9,372 nt of DNA from Aquisalimonas sp. (lineage in GTDB: Bacteria; Pseudomonadota; Gammaproteobacteria; Nitrococcales; Aquisalimonadaceae), in assembly GCA_007127625.1 (NCBI GenBank), contig SKYZ01000176.1, positions 1 through 9,372 on the forward strand. The letters run 5' to 3'. Each line of letters starts with the position of its first letter. Positions within the stretch are counted from its first letter, which is position 1. The notes below the pieces were generated by a model. It did no database searches. It was not told the origin of the DNA and worked only from the letters and a program-made list of their open reading frames with translations. Positions 1 through 7,431 of the stretch are shown in pieces. A program made the translations under genes and the position numbers.

Positions 1-1
1 G

Positions 2-760
2 ATCGGTTTCCTGATGGCCGTCGCCTGGCTGGCACCCGTTCCGGCAGGCGTGCTGGTGACGCTGTCGCTGCTGCTGGTGTTCGTCAACACGGTGGGATTG
101 ATGACCGCCATGCGGCTGAGTGTGCTTCGGCGGTCGCAGTATGCGTCGCTGCTGGAGGAACGGCAGATCAACCAGCGGTTGCAGGAGGAGATTGCGGAGC
201 GGCGACGTCTGGAGTCGCAGCTCAAGGAGATGGCACGAACTGATGAGTTGACCGGGGTGAATACGCGTCGGCGATTCTTCGAACTGGCGGCTCAGGAGAT
301 GCGTCGGGCCCGGCGCGAGCGCACGCCGCTGGCGGTGTGCATGCTCGATCTGGACGGTTTCAAGGAGGTCAACGACACCCATGGCCATTCCGTTGGTGAC
401 CGGGTGCTGCGCGGTGTCGCGCGCCGTTGCCGTGAAGCGCTGCGGGAGTCGGACATCATCGGTCGCTTCGGTGGCGAGGAGTTCACCGTGATCCTTCCTG
501 GCACGGACCTGGCGGGTGCCAGTGCACTTGCCGACCGACTCCGGGAGCACGTTGCAGCCATGGAGATACCGGCGGTGCCGGCCGCGATCCGGCCCACGGT
601 CACCGTGGGCGTCGCCGTTGTCGACCAGGACGACACCTCCGTTGATGCGGCCCTCCAGCGCGCCGACTGGGCGCTCTATCGGGGCAAGGCCGACGGCCGC
701 AACCGCGTGGTGACCAGCCCCGACGACACTACCCTGGACGGGGCATTCAGGGCCGTGTAG
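2..760 (+). CDS. Membrane-anchored diguanylate cyclase, GGDEF domain (5' partial)
   Basis: This enzyme condenses two GTP into the second messenger c-di-GMP at the inner membrane. The reading frame is open to the left edge, so the gene probably begins upstream; an ATG at 14 falls inside a hydrophobic stretch and is probably internal. Visible residues 1-40 are hydrophobic (one or two membrane segments). Residues ~50-80 form a charged coiled coil (EERQINQRLQEEIAERRRLE) that should couple the membrane part to the cyclase. The GGDEF domain follows from ~80: DELTG entry, metal-binding LDLDGFKEVND, HGHSVGD, then GRFGGEEF with GGEEF at visible residues 157-161, and a closing ALYRGKADGRNRV. RESD, nine residues before GGEEF, matches the RxxD inhibitory site, so product feedback is expected. 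All active-site elements look intact. The sensory part is off the window, so its signal is unknown. A second diguanylate cyclase lies next downstream on the same strand. Confidence 0.93.
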   Translation: MGFLMAVAWLAPVPAGVLVTLSLLLVFVNTVGLMTAMRLSVLRRSQYASLLEERQINQRLQEEIAERRRLESQLKEMARTDELTGVNTRRRFFELAAQEMRRARRERTPLAVCMLDLDGFKEVNDTHGHSVGDRVLRGVARRCREALRESDIIGRFGGEEFTVILPGTDLAGASALADRLREHVAAMEIPAVPAAIRPTVTVGVAVVDQDDTSVDAALQRADWALYRGKADGRNRVVTSPDDTTLDGAFRAV

Positions 761-1012
761 CCCGGATGATCCGACACCTTGCCCATCGGGCCCGGAGGGG
801 GTTGCCGGGCAGGGACGCGATGCCGAGGCTTGCCTTTAGGGCGAAACCCTGTGAAGGTTGAACGTTCTGCCTGGTCGCGGAAGCAGGTTTTCATTCCGGA
901 TCGTCGAGGGGCCTGCCGGCTCAATGGGTGGATGTCGGCGTCACGGGGCCCGTCGTCCGGAACCGAGGGATGGCCGGTCGGCGGGGCGCTGACCGTGCTG
1001 ACGGACAGGGCC
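761..1012 (+). other. Non-coding, inverted-repeat-rich spacer between two diguanylate cyclase genes
   Basis: This is 252 nt without a convincing gene. The downstream cyclase frame stays open back to a TTG at 779, but the peptide it would add is Gly/Pro/Arg-rich, has no domain character and lies ahead of a normal N-terminal membrane helix, so I read it as untranslated. Perfect stems are visible: GCCCGG 790-795 with CCGGGC 805-810, and AGGG 838-841 with CCCT 847-850 around a CGAAA loop. A larger nested structure (894-962) is listed separately. None is followed by a T tract, so they do not look like intrinsic terminators. I found no convincing sigma70 promoter. The spacer may be a structured 5' leader of the second cyclase, or simply GC-rich spacer. 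Confidence 0.5.
894..962 (+). repeat. Nested inverted repeat, candidate structured leader of the second cyclase
   Basis: Three stems nest. TTCCGGA (894-900) pairs with TCCGGAA (956-962). GGGCC (909-913) pairs with GGCCC (947-951). GCCGGC (915-920) pairs with GTCGGC (934-939) with one G-T wobble around a 13-nt loop. That is 18 pairs in 69 nt, ending 50 nt before the chosen start of the downstream cyclase. High GC content makes chance pairing easier, so its function is unproven. I do not recognise it as a known riboswitch class. Confidence 0.35.
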
Positions 1013-2968
1013 ATGTCCATGCGTTATGGATTCGTTGTTCAGGTCGCCGCGGTGTGGGGGCTGGCGGCCGTGATTGTTGCCGTGCCGTTCTGGCTGATCC
1101 AGGAGCGCGAGGTGGATGCGTTCCTGGATCGTGAGAGCGTTGAGCTGCAGGCCGCGCTGCGCAGTACGGACTCTCTCCTGCGGACCATGACCAATCAGGC
1201 GTTCGCCGACATCCTCGGCAACGGCGAGCTGCGCCGTGTCCTCGCCAGGGCCGGGACGCCCGGCGGCGGAGATTCCCCTGAAGTCCTTCATGCCACCGTG
1301 CTGGGCCTGGGCGCACCCGCGCACCGCAGCCTGCGTACCTGCTGCGGGGCCAGCCTCCACGTACTGGGCGTGAACGGGGAAACCATCGCCCATTTCGACG
1401 CGCGCCTGCGGCAGGAGCACAGCGCCAATCCCCAGCGGCGGGGCCAGGTGGTGGATATCATGAACACCCGCCTTGGCGCCCAGGGCTTCGAGGTCAGCGC
1501 CAGCGGCCTGGCGTACCGCCGGGTGCTGCCGGTGTGGCACGAGGGCGAGCCCGTGGGCGCCGTGGAAGCGGTGCTGCAGCCGGGTGATCTGGTGACGCTG
1601 CTGCGGCGGATCGGCGGGGACGCATTGCTCTACCACGTGCTGCTGCGCCGGGACGTTCTCCCTGACGGTCTGGCCGTGGACAGCGGCTCGCAGAGCTTCC
1701 GCGCCACCGAACTCCACCAAGGGCTGGTGGAACCGGTGCAGATGGGGGGCACCGGGTCCCGCCTGCCGCACTGGTTGCAGCAGGCGGACTCCCTGCGGCG
1801 GGCGCTGGCCGACGGGTTTGATGGCAATCAACCCGTCAGCGCACTGGTTCGCGATGCCTACGGGCGGGATGTCGCCGTGGCCATGGTGCCGGTACGGGAC
1901 ATGGCCGGCCGGACCATTGGCTACGCCGCCTCGGAGAGCAGCGCCGCACCGATCGTCGCCTGGCAGCGGCAGCTGTTGATTTACGCCCTGCTCGGATGGC
2001 TGCTGGTGGGGGCGGTGGCGACGCTGGTGGTGCTGGTGGTGCGGTTCCGGCAGGGTGCCCGGGCTCTGCGGGAGCAGATGGACGCCATTACCGAGAGCAT
2101 GGGTGAGGGTGTGTACGTCCTGGACGGGCAGGGGCGTGTCGGTTACGTGAACCACGCCGCCAGCCAGATGCTCGGTTACCGCCCGGACGAGATCACCGGT
2201 GCCAAGGCCAATGCGCTGTTCTACGACTCGGCGGGGGCCCAGGGGCGGCCGACCCGTATTCCGGGGTGGGACGTGCTACGCACCGGCGGCACCTATCGCA
2301 GTGAACGTCACGAGTTGCGGCGCCGGGACGGAACCAGCCTGCCGGTATCGCTGACGGTTGCCCCGCTGCGGGGCATGAAGAAGGGCGTCGTGGCCGTGTT
2401 CCACGACATTGCCGATCGTGCCCGTGAGCTCTCCAGTCTCAAGGAGCAGGCCGCCCGGGATCCACTGACGGGCCTGGGCAACAGGCGCATGCTCGATGCC
2501 AGCCTCCAGCGCGAGAGCGCCCGGGCGCAGCGTACCGGGAATCCGCTGTCGCTGCTGATGCTCGACGTGGACGAATTCAAGCTCTATAACGACACGTTCG
2601 GTCACCCTGCGGGTGACCAGGCGCTACGCCGCATCGGTATGATCCTGGAGCAGAGTGTCAATCGCCCGGCCGATCTGATCTGCCGTTACGGGGGTGAGGA
2701 GTTCGCCATCATCCTGCCGGTGGCGGACGCCGAGGCGGCGGTGGTGGTGGCGGAGCGTATACGCAAGGCCGTGGAAACCGCGCAGATCCCGCACACGGAA
2801 GGGGCGCAGCGTGATGTGGTGACCGTCAGCATCGGCTGTGCCACAGCCACCGGCGTGGGCGTGGAACCGGCCCTGCTGATTGCTCGGGCCGATGCCGGCG
2901 TCTACCGGGCCAAGAGCCGGGGACGCAATCGCGTCGAGGGCGTCGCCGAGCCCGGTGTCTCCCCGTAG
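1013..2968 (+). CDS. Transmembrane sensor diguanylate cyclase (Cache-like, PAS, GGDEF)
   Basis: A complete 651-residue inner-membrane sensor enzyme that should convert GTP to c-di-GMP in response to a periplasmic and possibly a cytoplasmic cue. Residues ~6-30 are a transmembrane helix (FVVQVAAVWGLAAVIVAVPF). Residues ~32-315 form a periplasmic region whose blocks GFEVSASGLAYRRVLPVW and EGEPVGAVEA resemble double-Cache sensors of diguanylate cyclases. Residues ~319-347 are a second helix, and ~352-475 a PAS domain (VYVLDGQGRVGYVNHAASQM). GGDEF follows: DPLTGLGNRR, LDVDEFKLYND, HPAGDQ, and GGEEF at 560-564. RPAD at 551-554 is the RxxD inhibitory site, in the same arrangement as in PleD. I chose ATG 1013 because it sits just ahead of the first helix and upstream sequence does not look coding; ATG 1019 or GTG 995 are possible. 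The Shine-Dalgarno is weak. The ligand cannot be read from sequence. Confidence 0.93.
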   Translation: MSMRYGFVVQVAAVWGLAAVIVAVPFWLIQEREVDAFLDRESVELQAALRSTDSLLRTMTNQAFADILGNGELRRVLARAGTPGGGDSPEVLHATVLGLGAPAHRSLRTCCGASLHVLGVNGETIAHFDARLRQEHSANPQRRGQVVDIMNTRLGAQGFEVSASGLAYRRVLPVWHEGEPVGAVEAVLQPGDLVTLLRRIGGDALLYHVLLRRDVLPDGLAVDSGSQSFRATELHQGLVEPVQMGGTGSRLPHWLQQADSLRRALADGFDGNQPVSALVRDAYGRDVAVAMVPVRDMAGRTIGYAASESSAAPIVAWQRQLLIYALLGWLLVGAVATLVVLVVRFRQGARALREQMDAITESMGEGVYVLDGQGRVGYVNHAASQMLGYRPDEITGAKANALFYDSAGAQGRPTRIPGWDVLRTGGTYRSERHELRRRDGTSLPVSLTVAPLRGMKKGVVAVFHDIADRARELSSLKEQAARDPLTGLGNRRMLDASLQRESARAQRTGNPLSLLMLDVDEFKLYNDTFGHPAGDQALRRIGMILEQSVNRPADLICRYGGEEFAIILPVADAEAAVVVAERIRKAVETAQIPHTEGAQRDVVTVSIGCATATGVGVEPALLIARADAGVYRAKSRGRNRVEGVAEPGVSP

Positions 2969-2983
2969 GTAAACGCTGAACCG

Positions 2984-3029
2984 GGAGGGGCGCGCGAATC
3001 GCTCGGCGTGTCCTCGGCGCCTCCTTTAA
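2984..3029 (+). terminator. Possible weak intrinsic terminator after the cyclase gene
   Basis: GGAGG (2984-2988) pairs with CCTCC (3020-3024). After a 2-nt bulge, CGC (2991-2993) pairs with GCG (3017-3019). TTTAAT follows at once. The stem is imperfect, the loop is long (~23 nt) and the T tract is short, so termination here is tentative. Its position, 15 nt after the stop codon and just before the thrS promoter, is sensible. Confidence 0.3.
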
Positions 3030-3053
3030 TCCCCCTGCACGGATCGGTATACT
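3025..3053 (+). promoter_or_regulatory. Sigma70-like promoter of thrS
   Basis: The -10 is TATACT at 3048-3053 (one mismatch from TATAAT). A weak -35, TTTAAT at 3025-3030, lies exactly 17 nt upstream. Predicted transcription start is near 3060, giving a leader of about 67 nt before the thrS ATG. It is the only convincing -10 in the gap between the cyclase and thrS. It also argues against the upstream in-frame GTG at 3008 as thrS start, since that codon would precede the promoter. Confidence 0.6.
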
Positions 3054-3064
3054 GCCCGCCTTCT

Positions 3065-3125
3065 GCGCTATCGCGCCAAATACACGTGGCCTCTCGTATG
3101 GGTCACCACTGTCGGGAGAATTCCC
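3065..3125 (+). promoter_or_regulatory. Candidate ThrRS translational operator (tRNA-Thr anticodon-arm mimic) in the thrS leader
   Basis: The key element is a hairpin at 3086-3106. GTGGCCT (3086-3092) pairs with GGGTCAC (3100-3106), seven pairs including two wobbles, closing a 7-nt loop CTCGTAT (3093-3099). Read as an anticodon loop this is C32, U33, CGU at 34-36, A37, U38, nearly the loop of tRNA-Thr(CGU). CGT occupies -33 to -31 relative to the thrS ATG. In E. coli, ThrRS binds such a hairpin (domain 2) upstream of thrS and blocks ribosome binding. The other E. coli parts have short counterparts: a GCGC/GCGC hairpin 3065-3076, an unpaired link 3077-3085, and a Shine-Dalgarno GGGAG (3114-3118) that can itself fold with TCCC (3122-3125). 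The structure is seen; repression by ThrRS is inferred from the E. coli precedent. Confidence 0.75.
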
Positions 3126-3127
3126 CC

Positions 3128-5053
3128 ATGCCAGTAATCACCCTTCCGGACGGCAGTCAGCGCGAATACGCCGAACCCGTGCCCATCTCCCGGGTTGCCG
3201 GGGACATCGGCAGCGGCCTTGCCAAGGCGACGCTGGCCGGGCGCGTCAATGGCGAGCTGCGCGATGCCTGCGATCTCATCGAGGCCGATGCCGAGCTGCA
3301 GATCATCACCCCGCGGGACGACGAAGGCCTGGAGATCATCCGCCACTCCTGCGCGCACATGCTCGGCCAGGCCGTGAAGCAGCTCTACCCCGAAGCGCAG
3401 ATGGCCATCGGGCCGGTGGTGGAAGGCGGCTTCTACTACGATATCCGCTTTGACCCCGGTTTCACGCCGGACGATCTGGAAAAGATCGAGCAGCGCATGG
3501 CGGAGTTGATCGACCAGGAATACGACGTCATCAAAGAGGTGACACCGCGGGAGGAAGTGCTGCGGATCTTCCGCGAGCGCGGCGAGGACTACAAGGTCCA
3601 GCTGGTGGAGGACATGCCGGACGTGTCCCATATGGCCTTGTATTACCACCAGGAATACGTGGACATGTGCCTGGGTCCCCACGTCCCCAATACCCGCTTC
3701 TGCAAGGCCTTCAAGCTCACCAAGCTGGCGGGCGCCTACTGGCGCGCCGACGCCAGCAATGAAATGCTCCAGCGCATCTACGGCACCGCCTGGGGCGACC
3801 GCAAGGCGCTCAAGGCCTACATGAAGCGGCTTGAAGAGGCGCAGAAGCGCGATCATCGCCGTATCGCCCGGTCGCAGGATCTCTTCCATGTCCAGGAAGA
3901 GTCGCCCGGCATGGTCTTCTGGCACGACAAGGGCTGGCGCATTTACCGGGTGCTGGAAGACTACATCCGCAACCTGCTGCGCGAGCACGACTACCAGGAA
4001 GTGCGTACGCCGCAGCTGGTGGATCGCAGCCTATGGGAGAAGTCCGGGCACTGGGAGAAGTTCGGCGACGATATGTTCTATACGGAGTCCGAAAACCGGA
4101 CCTATGCCGTCAAGCCCATGAACTGCCCCTGCCACGTGCAGATCTTCAACCAGGGCCTGAAGAGCTATCGCGACCTGCCACTGCGTATGGCGGAGTTTGG
4201 CTCCTGCCATCGCAACGAGCCCTCGGGCACGCTGCACGGGCTCATGCGTGTGCGCAACTTCGTCCAGGACGACGCCCACATCTTCTGCACCGAGGATCAA
4301 GTGCAGTCCGAAGTGGCGGCGTTCATCGACATGGTATTCCGCGCCTACCGGGAGCTCGGTTTCGAGGACGTGCTCATCGCCCTGTCCACGCGTCCGGCCA
4401 AGCGGGTGGGCTCCGATGCCGTGTGGGACAAGGCTGAAGCGGCCCTGGAGACGGCTCTGGACAACGCCGGCCTGGACTACACTCTGCAGCCCGGCGAGGG
4501 TGCCTTCTACGGTCCCAAGGTGGAATTCTCATTGAAGGACTGTCTGGGGCGGGTGTGGCAGTGCGGTACGATCCAGGTGGATTTTGCTCTCCCGGGTCGG
4601 CTTGGCGCGAGTTATGTGGCCGACGACGGCTCCCGGTGCGAGCCGGTGATGCTCCATCGTGCCATCCTGGGTTCCTTCGAGCGGTTCATCGGTATTCTCA
4701 TCGAGGAACATGCCGGAGCGCTGCCACTGTGGCTCGCTCCGGAGCAGGTGGTGGTGATGAATATCACCGATCGCCAGGCAGATTTCGCTGTTGAGGTGGA
4801 AAAAACCCTTCGTAGTCGCGGATTTCGCGCCTCCAGCGACTTGAGAAACGAGAAGATCGGCTTTAAAATCCGCGAGCATACTTTGCAAAGGATCCCCTAT
4901 ATGCTGGTCATCGGGGATCGCGAGATGGATTCCGGATCCGTGGCCGTGCGCACTCGCTCGGGGGAAGACCTGGGCGCGATGCCTGTATCAGACCTGATCG
5001 ACAGGCTCGAGGCAGAGGTTGCACGGCGAAATCGTGGTACAGCGGAGGATTAA
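3128..5053 (+). CDS. thrS: Threonyl-tRNA synthetase
   Basis: Cytoplasmic class II synthetase that charges tRNA-Thr with threonine and edits mischarged Ser-tRNA-Thr. It has 641 residues, against 642 in E. coli. Domains in order: TGS (1-~62, [14 protein letters not shown]); N2 editing domain with HSCAH at 73-77 and the C181/H185 pair in MCLGPH; catalytic core with motif 1 near [18 protein letters not shown], motif 2 [18 protein letters not shown] and motif 3 near [14 protein letters not shown]; then the C-terminal anticodon-binding domain (~535-641). Zinc ligands are Cys333 (in MNCPCH), the His of GTLHG and the His of MLHRA, matching E. coli C334, H385 and H511. The start is ATG 3128, with GGGAG nine nt upstream and a start lined up with the family. 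In-frame GTG 3008 precedes the promoter, and ATG 3098 lies in the operator loop. Its stop is 3 nt before infC, and its 3' part contains an infC promoter. Confidence 0.98.
   Translation: MPVITLPDGSQREYAEPVPISRVAGDIGSGLAKATLAGRVNGELRDACDLIEADAELQIITPRDDEGLEIIRHSCAHMLGQAVKQLYPEAQMAIGPVVEGGFYYDIRFDPGFTPDDLEKIEQRMAELIDQEYDVIKEVTPREEVLRIFRERGEDYKVQLVEDMPDVSHMALYYHQEYVDMCLGPHVPNTRFCKAFKLTKLAGAYWRADASNEMLQRIYGTAWGDRKALKAYMKRLEEAQKRDHRRIARSQDLFHVQEESPGMVFWHDKGWRIYRVLEDYIRNLLREHDYQEVRTPQLVDRSLWEKSGHWEKFGDDMFYTESENRTYAVKPMNCPCHVQIFNQGLKSYRDLPLRMAEFGSCHRNEPSGTLHGLMRVRNFVQDDAHIFCTEDQVQSEVAAFIDMVFRAYRELGFEDVLIALSTRPAKRVGSDAVWDKAEAALETALDNAGLDYTLQPGEGAFYGPKVEFSLKDCLGRVWQCGTIQVDFALPGRLGASYVADDGSRCEPVMLHRAILGSFERFIGILIEEHAGALPLWLAPEQVVVMNITDRQADFAVEVEKTLRSRGFRASSDLRNEKIGFKIREHTLQRIPYMLVIGDREMDSGSVAVRTRSGEDLGAMPVSDLIDRLEAEVARRNRGTAED
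4841..4869 (+). promoter_or_regulatory. Intragenic sigma70 promoter for infC, inside thrS
   Basis: TTGAGA (4841-4846; one mismatch from TTGACA), a spacer of exactly 17 nt, then TAAAAT (4864-4869; one mismatch from TATAAT). This is the best sigma70 match I found in the window, and it lies in an AT-rich patch of an otherwise GC-rich gene. The -35 is spelled by TTG AGA, codons that look uncommon here. Predicted start is near 4876, about 180 nt before the infC start. In E. coli infC also has promoters inside thrS. Promoter activity is inferred from sequence. Confidence 0.72.
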
Positions 5054-5059
5054 AGCATC
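5044..5059 (+). promoter_or_regulatory. infC ribosome binding site and ATC start codon
   Basis: GGAGG at 5044-5048 lies in the last codons of thrS, eight nt before ATC at 5057-5059. No ATG, GTG or TTG occurs at the position where IF3 homologues begin; the first such in-frame codon is GTG 5174, already inside the IF3 N-domain. The Shine-Dalgarno spacing and the N-terminal homology together fix ATC as the start. Confidence 0.9.
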
Positions 5060-5602
5060 GCTCTGAAAAACAAGCGCAAACGCCCCGCGCAGGGTGACGA
5101 CAAGAACGTCAATGACGAAATTCAGACGCAGCAGGTCCGGCTGATCGATCAGGACGGCGAGCAGGCCGGGATCGTGTCGCTGGAAGATGCGCTGCAGCGG
5201 GCGGAAGACGCCGGTCTGGACCTGGTAGAGATGGTTCCGGACCCGGAGACAGCTGTTTGCCGGATCATGGATTACGGCAAACACAAGTTCGAGGCGAGCA
5301 AGAAGCAGCAGGCCGCCAAGAAGAAACAGAAGCAGGTGCAGCTCAAGGAAGTGAAATTCCGCCCCGGCACGGACGAGGGGGACTACAATGTCAAGCTGCG
5401 CAATTTGCGGAAGTTTCTTGAAGACGGGGACCGCGGCAAGGTCACGCTGCGTTTCCGGGGCCGGGAGATGGCCCACCAGGATCTCGGCCTCAAGCTGCTT
5501 GAGCGCGTGGAGGCGGATCTCGAAGACATCGCCGTGGTGGAGCAGCGCCCGAAGATGGAAGGGCGCACGATGGTGATGATGCTGGCACCGCGCAAGAAGT
5601 AA
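5057..5602 (+). CDS. infC: Translation initiation factor IF-3, rare ATC start
   Basis: IF3 binds the 30S subunit, prevents premature 50S joining and rejects wrong initiator tRNAs and non-AUG starts. From ATC 5057 the product is 181 residues (E. coli 180). It has an N-domain (1-~80) with [28 protein letters not shown] and the family signature [12 protein letters not shown], a Lys/Gln-rich linker ([12 protein letters not shown]), and a C-domain with [23 protein letters not shown] and a terminal [10 protein letters not shown]. The first codon should be read as Met. E. coli infC starts with AUU, and IF3 represses its own translation by discriminating against it; ATC should allow the same autoregulation here. 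Transcription can come from the thrS promoter or the intragenic one at 4841-4869. A start at GTG 5174 would remove 39 residues and most of the N-domain. Confidence 0.97.
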   Translation: MALKNKRKRPAQGDDKNVNDEIQTQQVRLIDQDGEQAGIVSLEDALQRAEDAGLDLVEMVPDPETAVCRIMDYGKHKFEASKKQQAAKKKQKQVQLKEVKFRPGTDEGDYNVKLRNLRKFLEDGDRGKVTLRFRGREMAHQDLGLKLLERVEADLEDIAVVEQRPKMEGRTMVMMLAPRKK

Positions 5603-5622
5603 CCGAACGGTATCGTAATGCT

Positions 5623-5657
5623 GCATGGCCAGCCTGGTGCTGGCCTGCTGTTTTTTT
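5623..5657 (+). terminator. Intrinsic terminator-like hairpin between infC and rpmI (possible attenuator)
   Basis: GGCCAGC (5627-5633) pairs perfectly with GCTGGCC (5639-5645) around loop CTGGT. GCA (5623-5625) and TGC (5646-5648) extend the stem past a one-base bulge. After TG, seven Ts run from 5651 to 5657. It sits 20 nt after the infC stop and ends 15 nt before the rpmI ATG. No promoter is visible between it and rpmI, so rpmI-rplT must rely on read-through or a promoter I cannot see. L20 controls this operon in E. coli (translation) and B. subtilis (attenuation); an L20 link here is only a hypothesis. Confidence 0.7.
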
Positions 5658-5672
5658 GACTGGAGACTGGCA

Positions 5673-5870
5673 ATGCCCAAGATCAAGACAAATCGCGGCG
5701 CCGCGAAGCGCTTTGCGAGAACGGGGTCGGGTCGATTCAAGCGCAAGAAGGCGTTTGCCAATCACATCCTGACCAAGAAGGCGCAGAAGCGGAAGCGCAA
5801 CCTGCGCGGCTTTACGCTGGTCCACAAGCGGGATCATGACAGCGTGCGGCGTCTTCTGCCGTACAGCTGA
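5673..5870 (+). CDS. rpmI: 50S ribosomal protein L35
   Basis: Small basic large-subunit protein of 65 residues, the same length as E. coli L35. It begins [14 protein letters not shown] and contains the family block [16 protein letters not shown], ending LLPYS. It is rich in Lys and Arg, as expected for an rRNA-binding protein. The start is ATG 5673, with GGAG (5662-5665) seven nt upstream; an in-frame ATG at 5625 lies within the terminator hairpin and would add a non-homologous, hydrophobic extension. It is followed by rplT after 25 nt, the usual L35-L20 pair. In E. coli, L20 represses this gene at the translational level. Confidence 0.98.
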   Translation: MPKIKTNRGAAKRFARTGSGRFKRKKAFANHILTKKAQKRKRNLRGFTLVHKRDHDSVRRLLPYS

Positions 5871-5895
5871 AGCATCAAATCTGGGAGTCTGAGAC

Positions 5896-6255
5896 ATGGC
5901 ACGAGTCAAACGGGGTGTCACCGGCCGCGCGCGGCACAACAAGGTGCTGGCCCGGGCCAAGGGGTACTACGGCGCCCGCAGCCGCAGCTGGCGGATCGCC
6001 AACCAGGCGGTCTACAAGGCCGGGCAGTATGCCTACCGGGACCGCCGGCAGCGCAAGCGCCAGTTCCGTGCGCTGTGGGTGACGCGCATCAACGCCGCTG
6101 CCCGCATCAACGGCCTGTCCTACAGCCGGCTGATCAATGGCCTGAAGAAAAGCAACATCGAGCTGGACCGCAAGGTGCTGGCCGACATGGCGGTGTTCGA
6201 CAAGGCCGGTTTTGCCGCCGTCGCCGAGCGCGCCAAGGCGTCGCTCCAGGGCTGA
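5896..6255 (+). CDS. rplT: 50S ribosomal protein L20
   Basis: L20 is an early assembly protein of the 50S subunit that binds 23S rRNA, and in E. coli it is also the repressor of the rpmI-rplT operon. The product has 119 residues (E. coli 118). The extended basic N-terminus shows [24 protein letters not shown] and [13 protein letters not shown]. The globular C-terminus shows [20 protein letters not shown] and [11 protein letters not shown], which carries the RNA-binding surface used in autoregulation in the family. The start is ATG 5896, with GGGAG (5883-5887) eight nt upstream. It is probably cotranscribed with rpmI. A strong terminator-like hairpin follows 47 nt after the stop. Confidence 0.98.
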   Translation: MARVKRGVTGRARHNKVLARAKGYYGARSRSWRIANQAVYKAGQYAYRDRRQRKRQFRALWVTRINAAARINGLSYSRLINGLKKSNIELDRKVLADMAVFDKAGFAAVAERAKASLQG

Positions 6256-6258
6256 GCC

Positions 6259-6299
6259 GGCCTGCCACCGGTCGTCCGCCCGTTGTGGGTGGGCTCGGG

Positions 6300-6318
<19 letters not shown>
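6259..6318 (+). promoter_or_regulatory. Possible antiterminator pairing in the rplT-pheS gap
   Basis: GGCCTGCC (6259-6266) can pair with GGTAGGCC (6311-6318): eight contiguous pairs with one G-U wobble. The 3' partner includes the top of the terminator's 5' arm (6311-6313) and most of its loop, so this helix and the full terminator compete. A local hairpin CCGCCC/GGGTGG (6276-6281 with 6287-6292) fits between the arms. Such alternatives are the usual layout of an attenuator, but GC-rich sequence makes pairings easy to find. Confidence 0.4.
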
Positions 6319-7423
<1,105 letters not shown>

Positions 7424-7431
7424 GAGTCCTC

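Noticed and set aside
805..850. Resemblance to a c-di-GMP-I (GEMM) riboswitch: GGGACGCGATGCC followed by a CGAAA-loop hairpin, ahead of a diguanylate cyclase.
   Set aside because: Only the GGGACGC core matches. The expected upstream GGCAAA segment, the GNRA-loop stem before the core and the tetraloop receptor after it are missing or in the wrong order.
858..886. TTGAAC at 858-863 as a -35 for the second cyclase.
   Set aside because: No acceptable -10 hexamer lies 16-18 nt downstream.
779..1012. N-terminal extension of the second cyclase from TTG 779 (78 extra residues).
   Set aside because: The peptide is Gly/Pro/Arg-rich without domain character and would precede a normal N-terminal membrane helix; codon use looks non-coding.
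3008..3127. Longer thrS reading frame starting at GTG 3008 (or ATG 3098).
   Set aside because: GTG 3008 lies upstream of the predicted promoter and the extension lacks homology. ATG 3098 lies inside the operator hairpin loop. ATG 3128 gives the family's normal N-terminus and length with a good Shine-Dalgarno.
5625..5672. rpmI start at ATG 5625, giving an 81-residue L35.
   Set aside because: The added residues come from the terminator hairpin and T tract, are hydrophobic and Cys-rich, and have no L35 homology. ATG 5673 gives the standard 65 residues.
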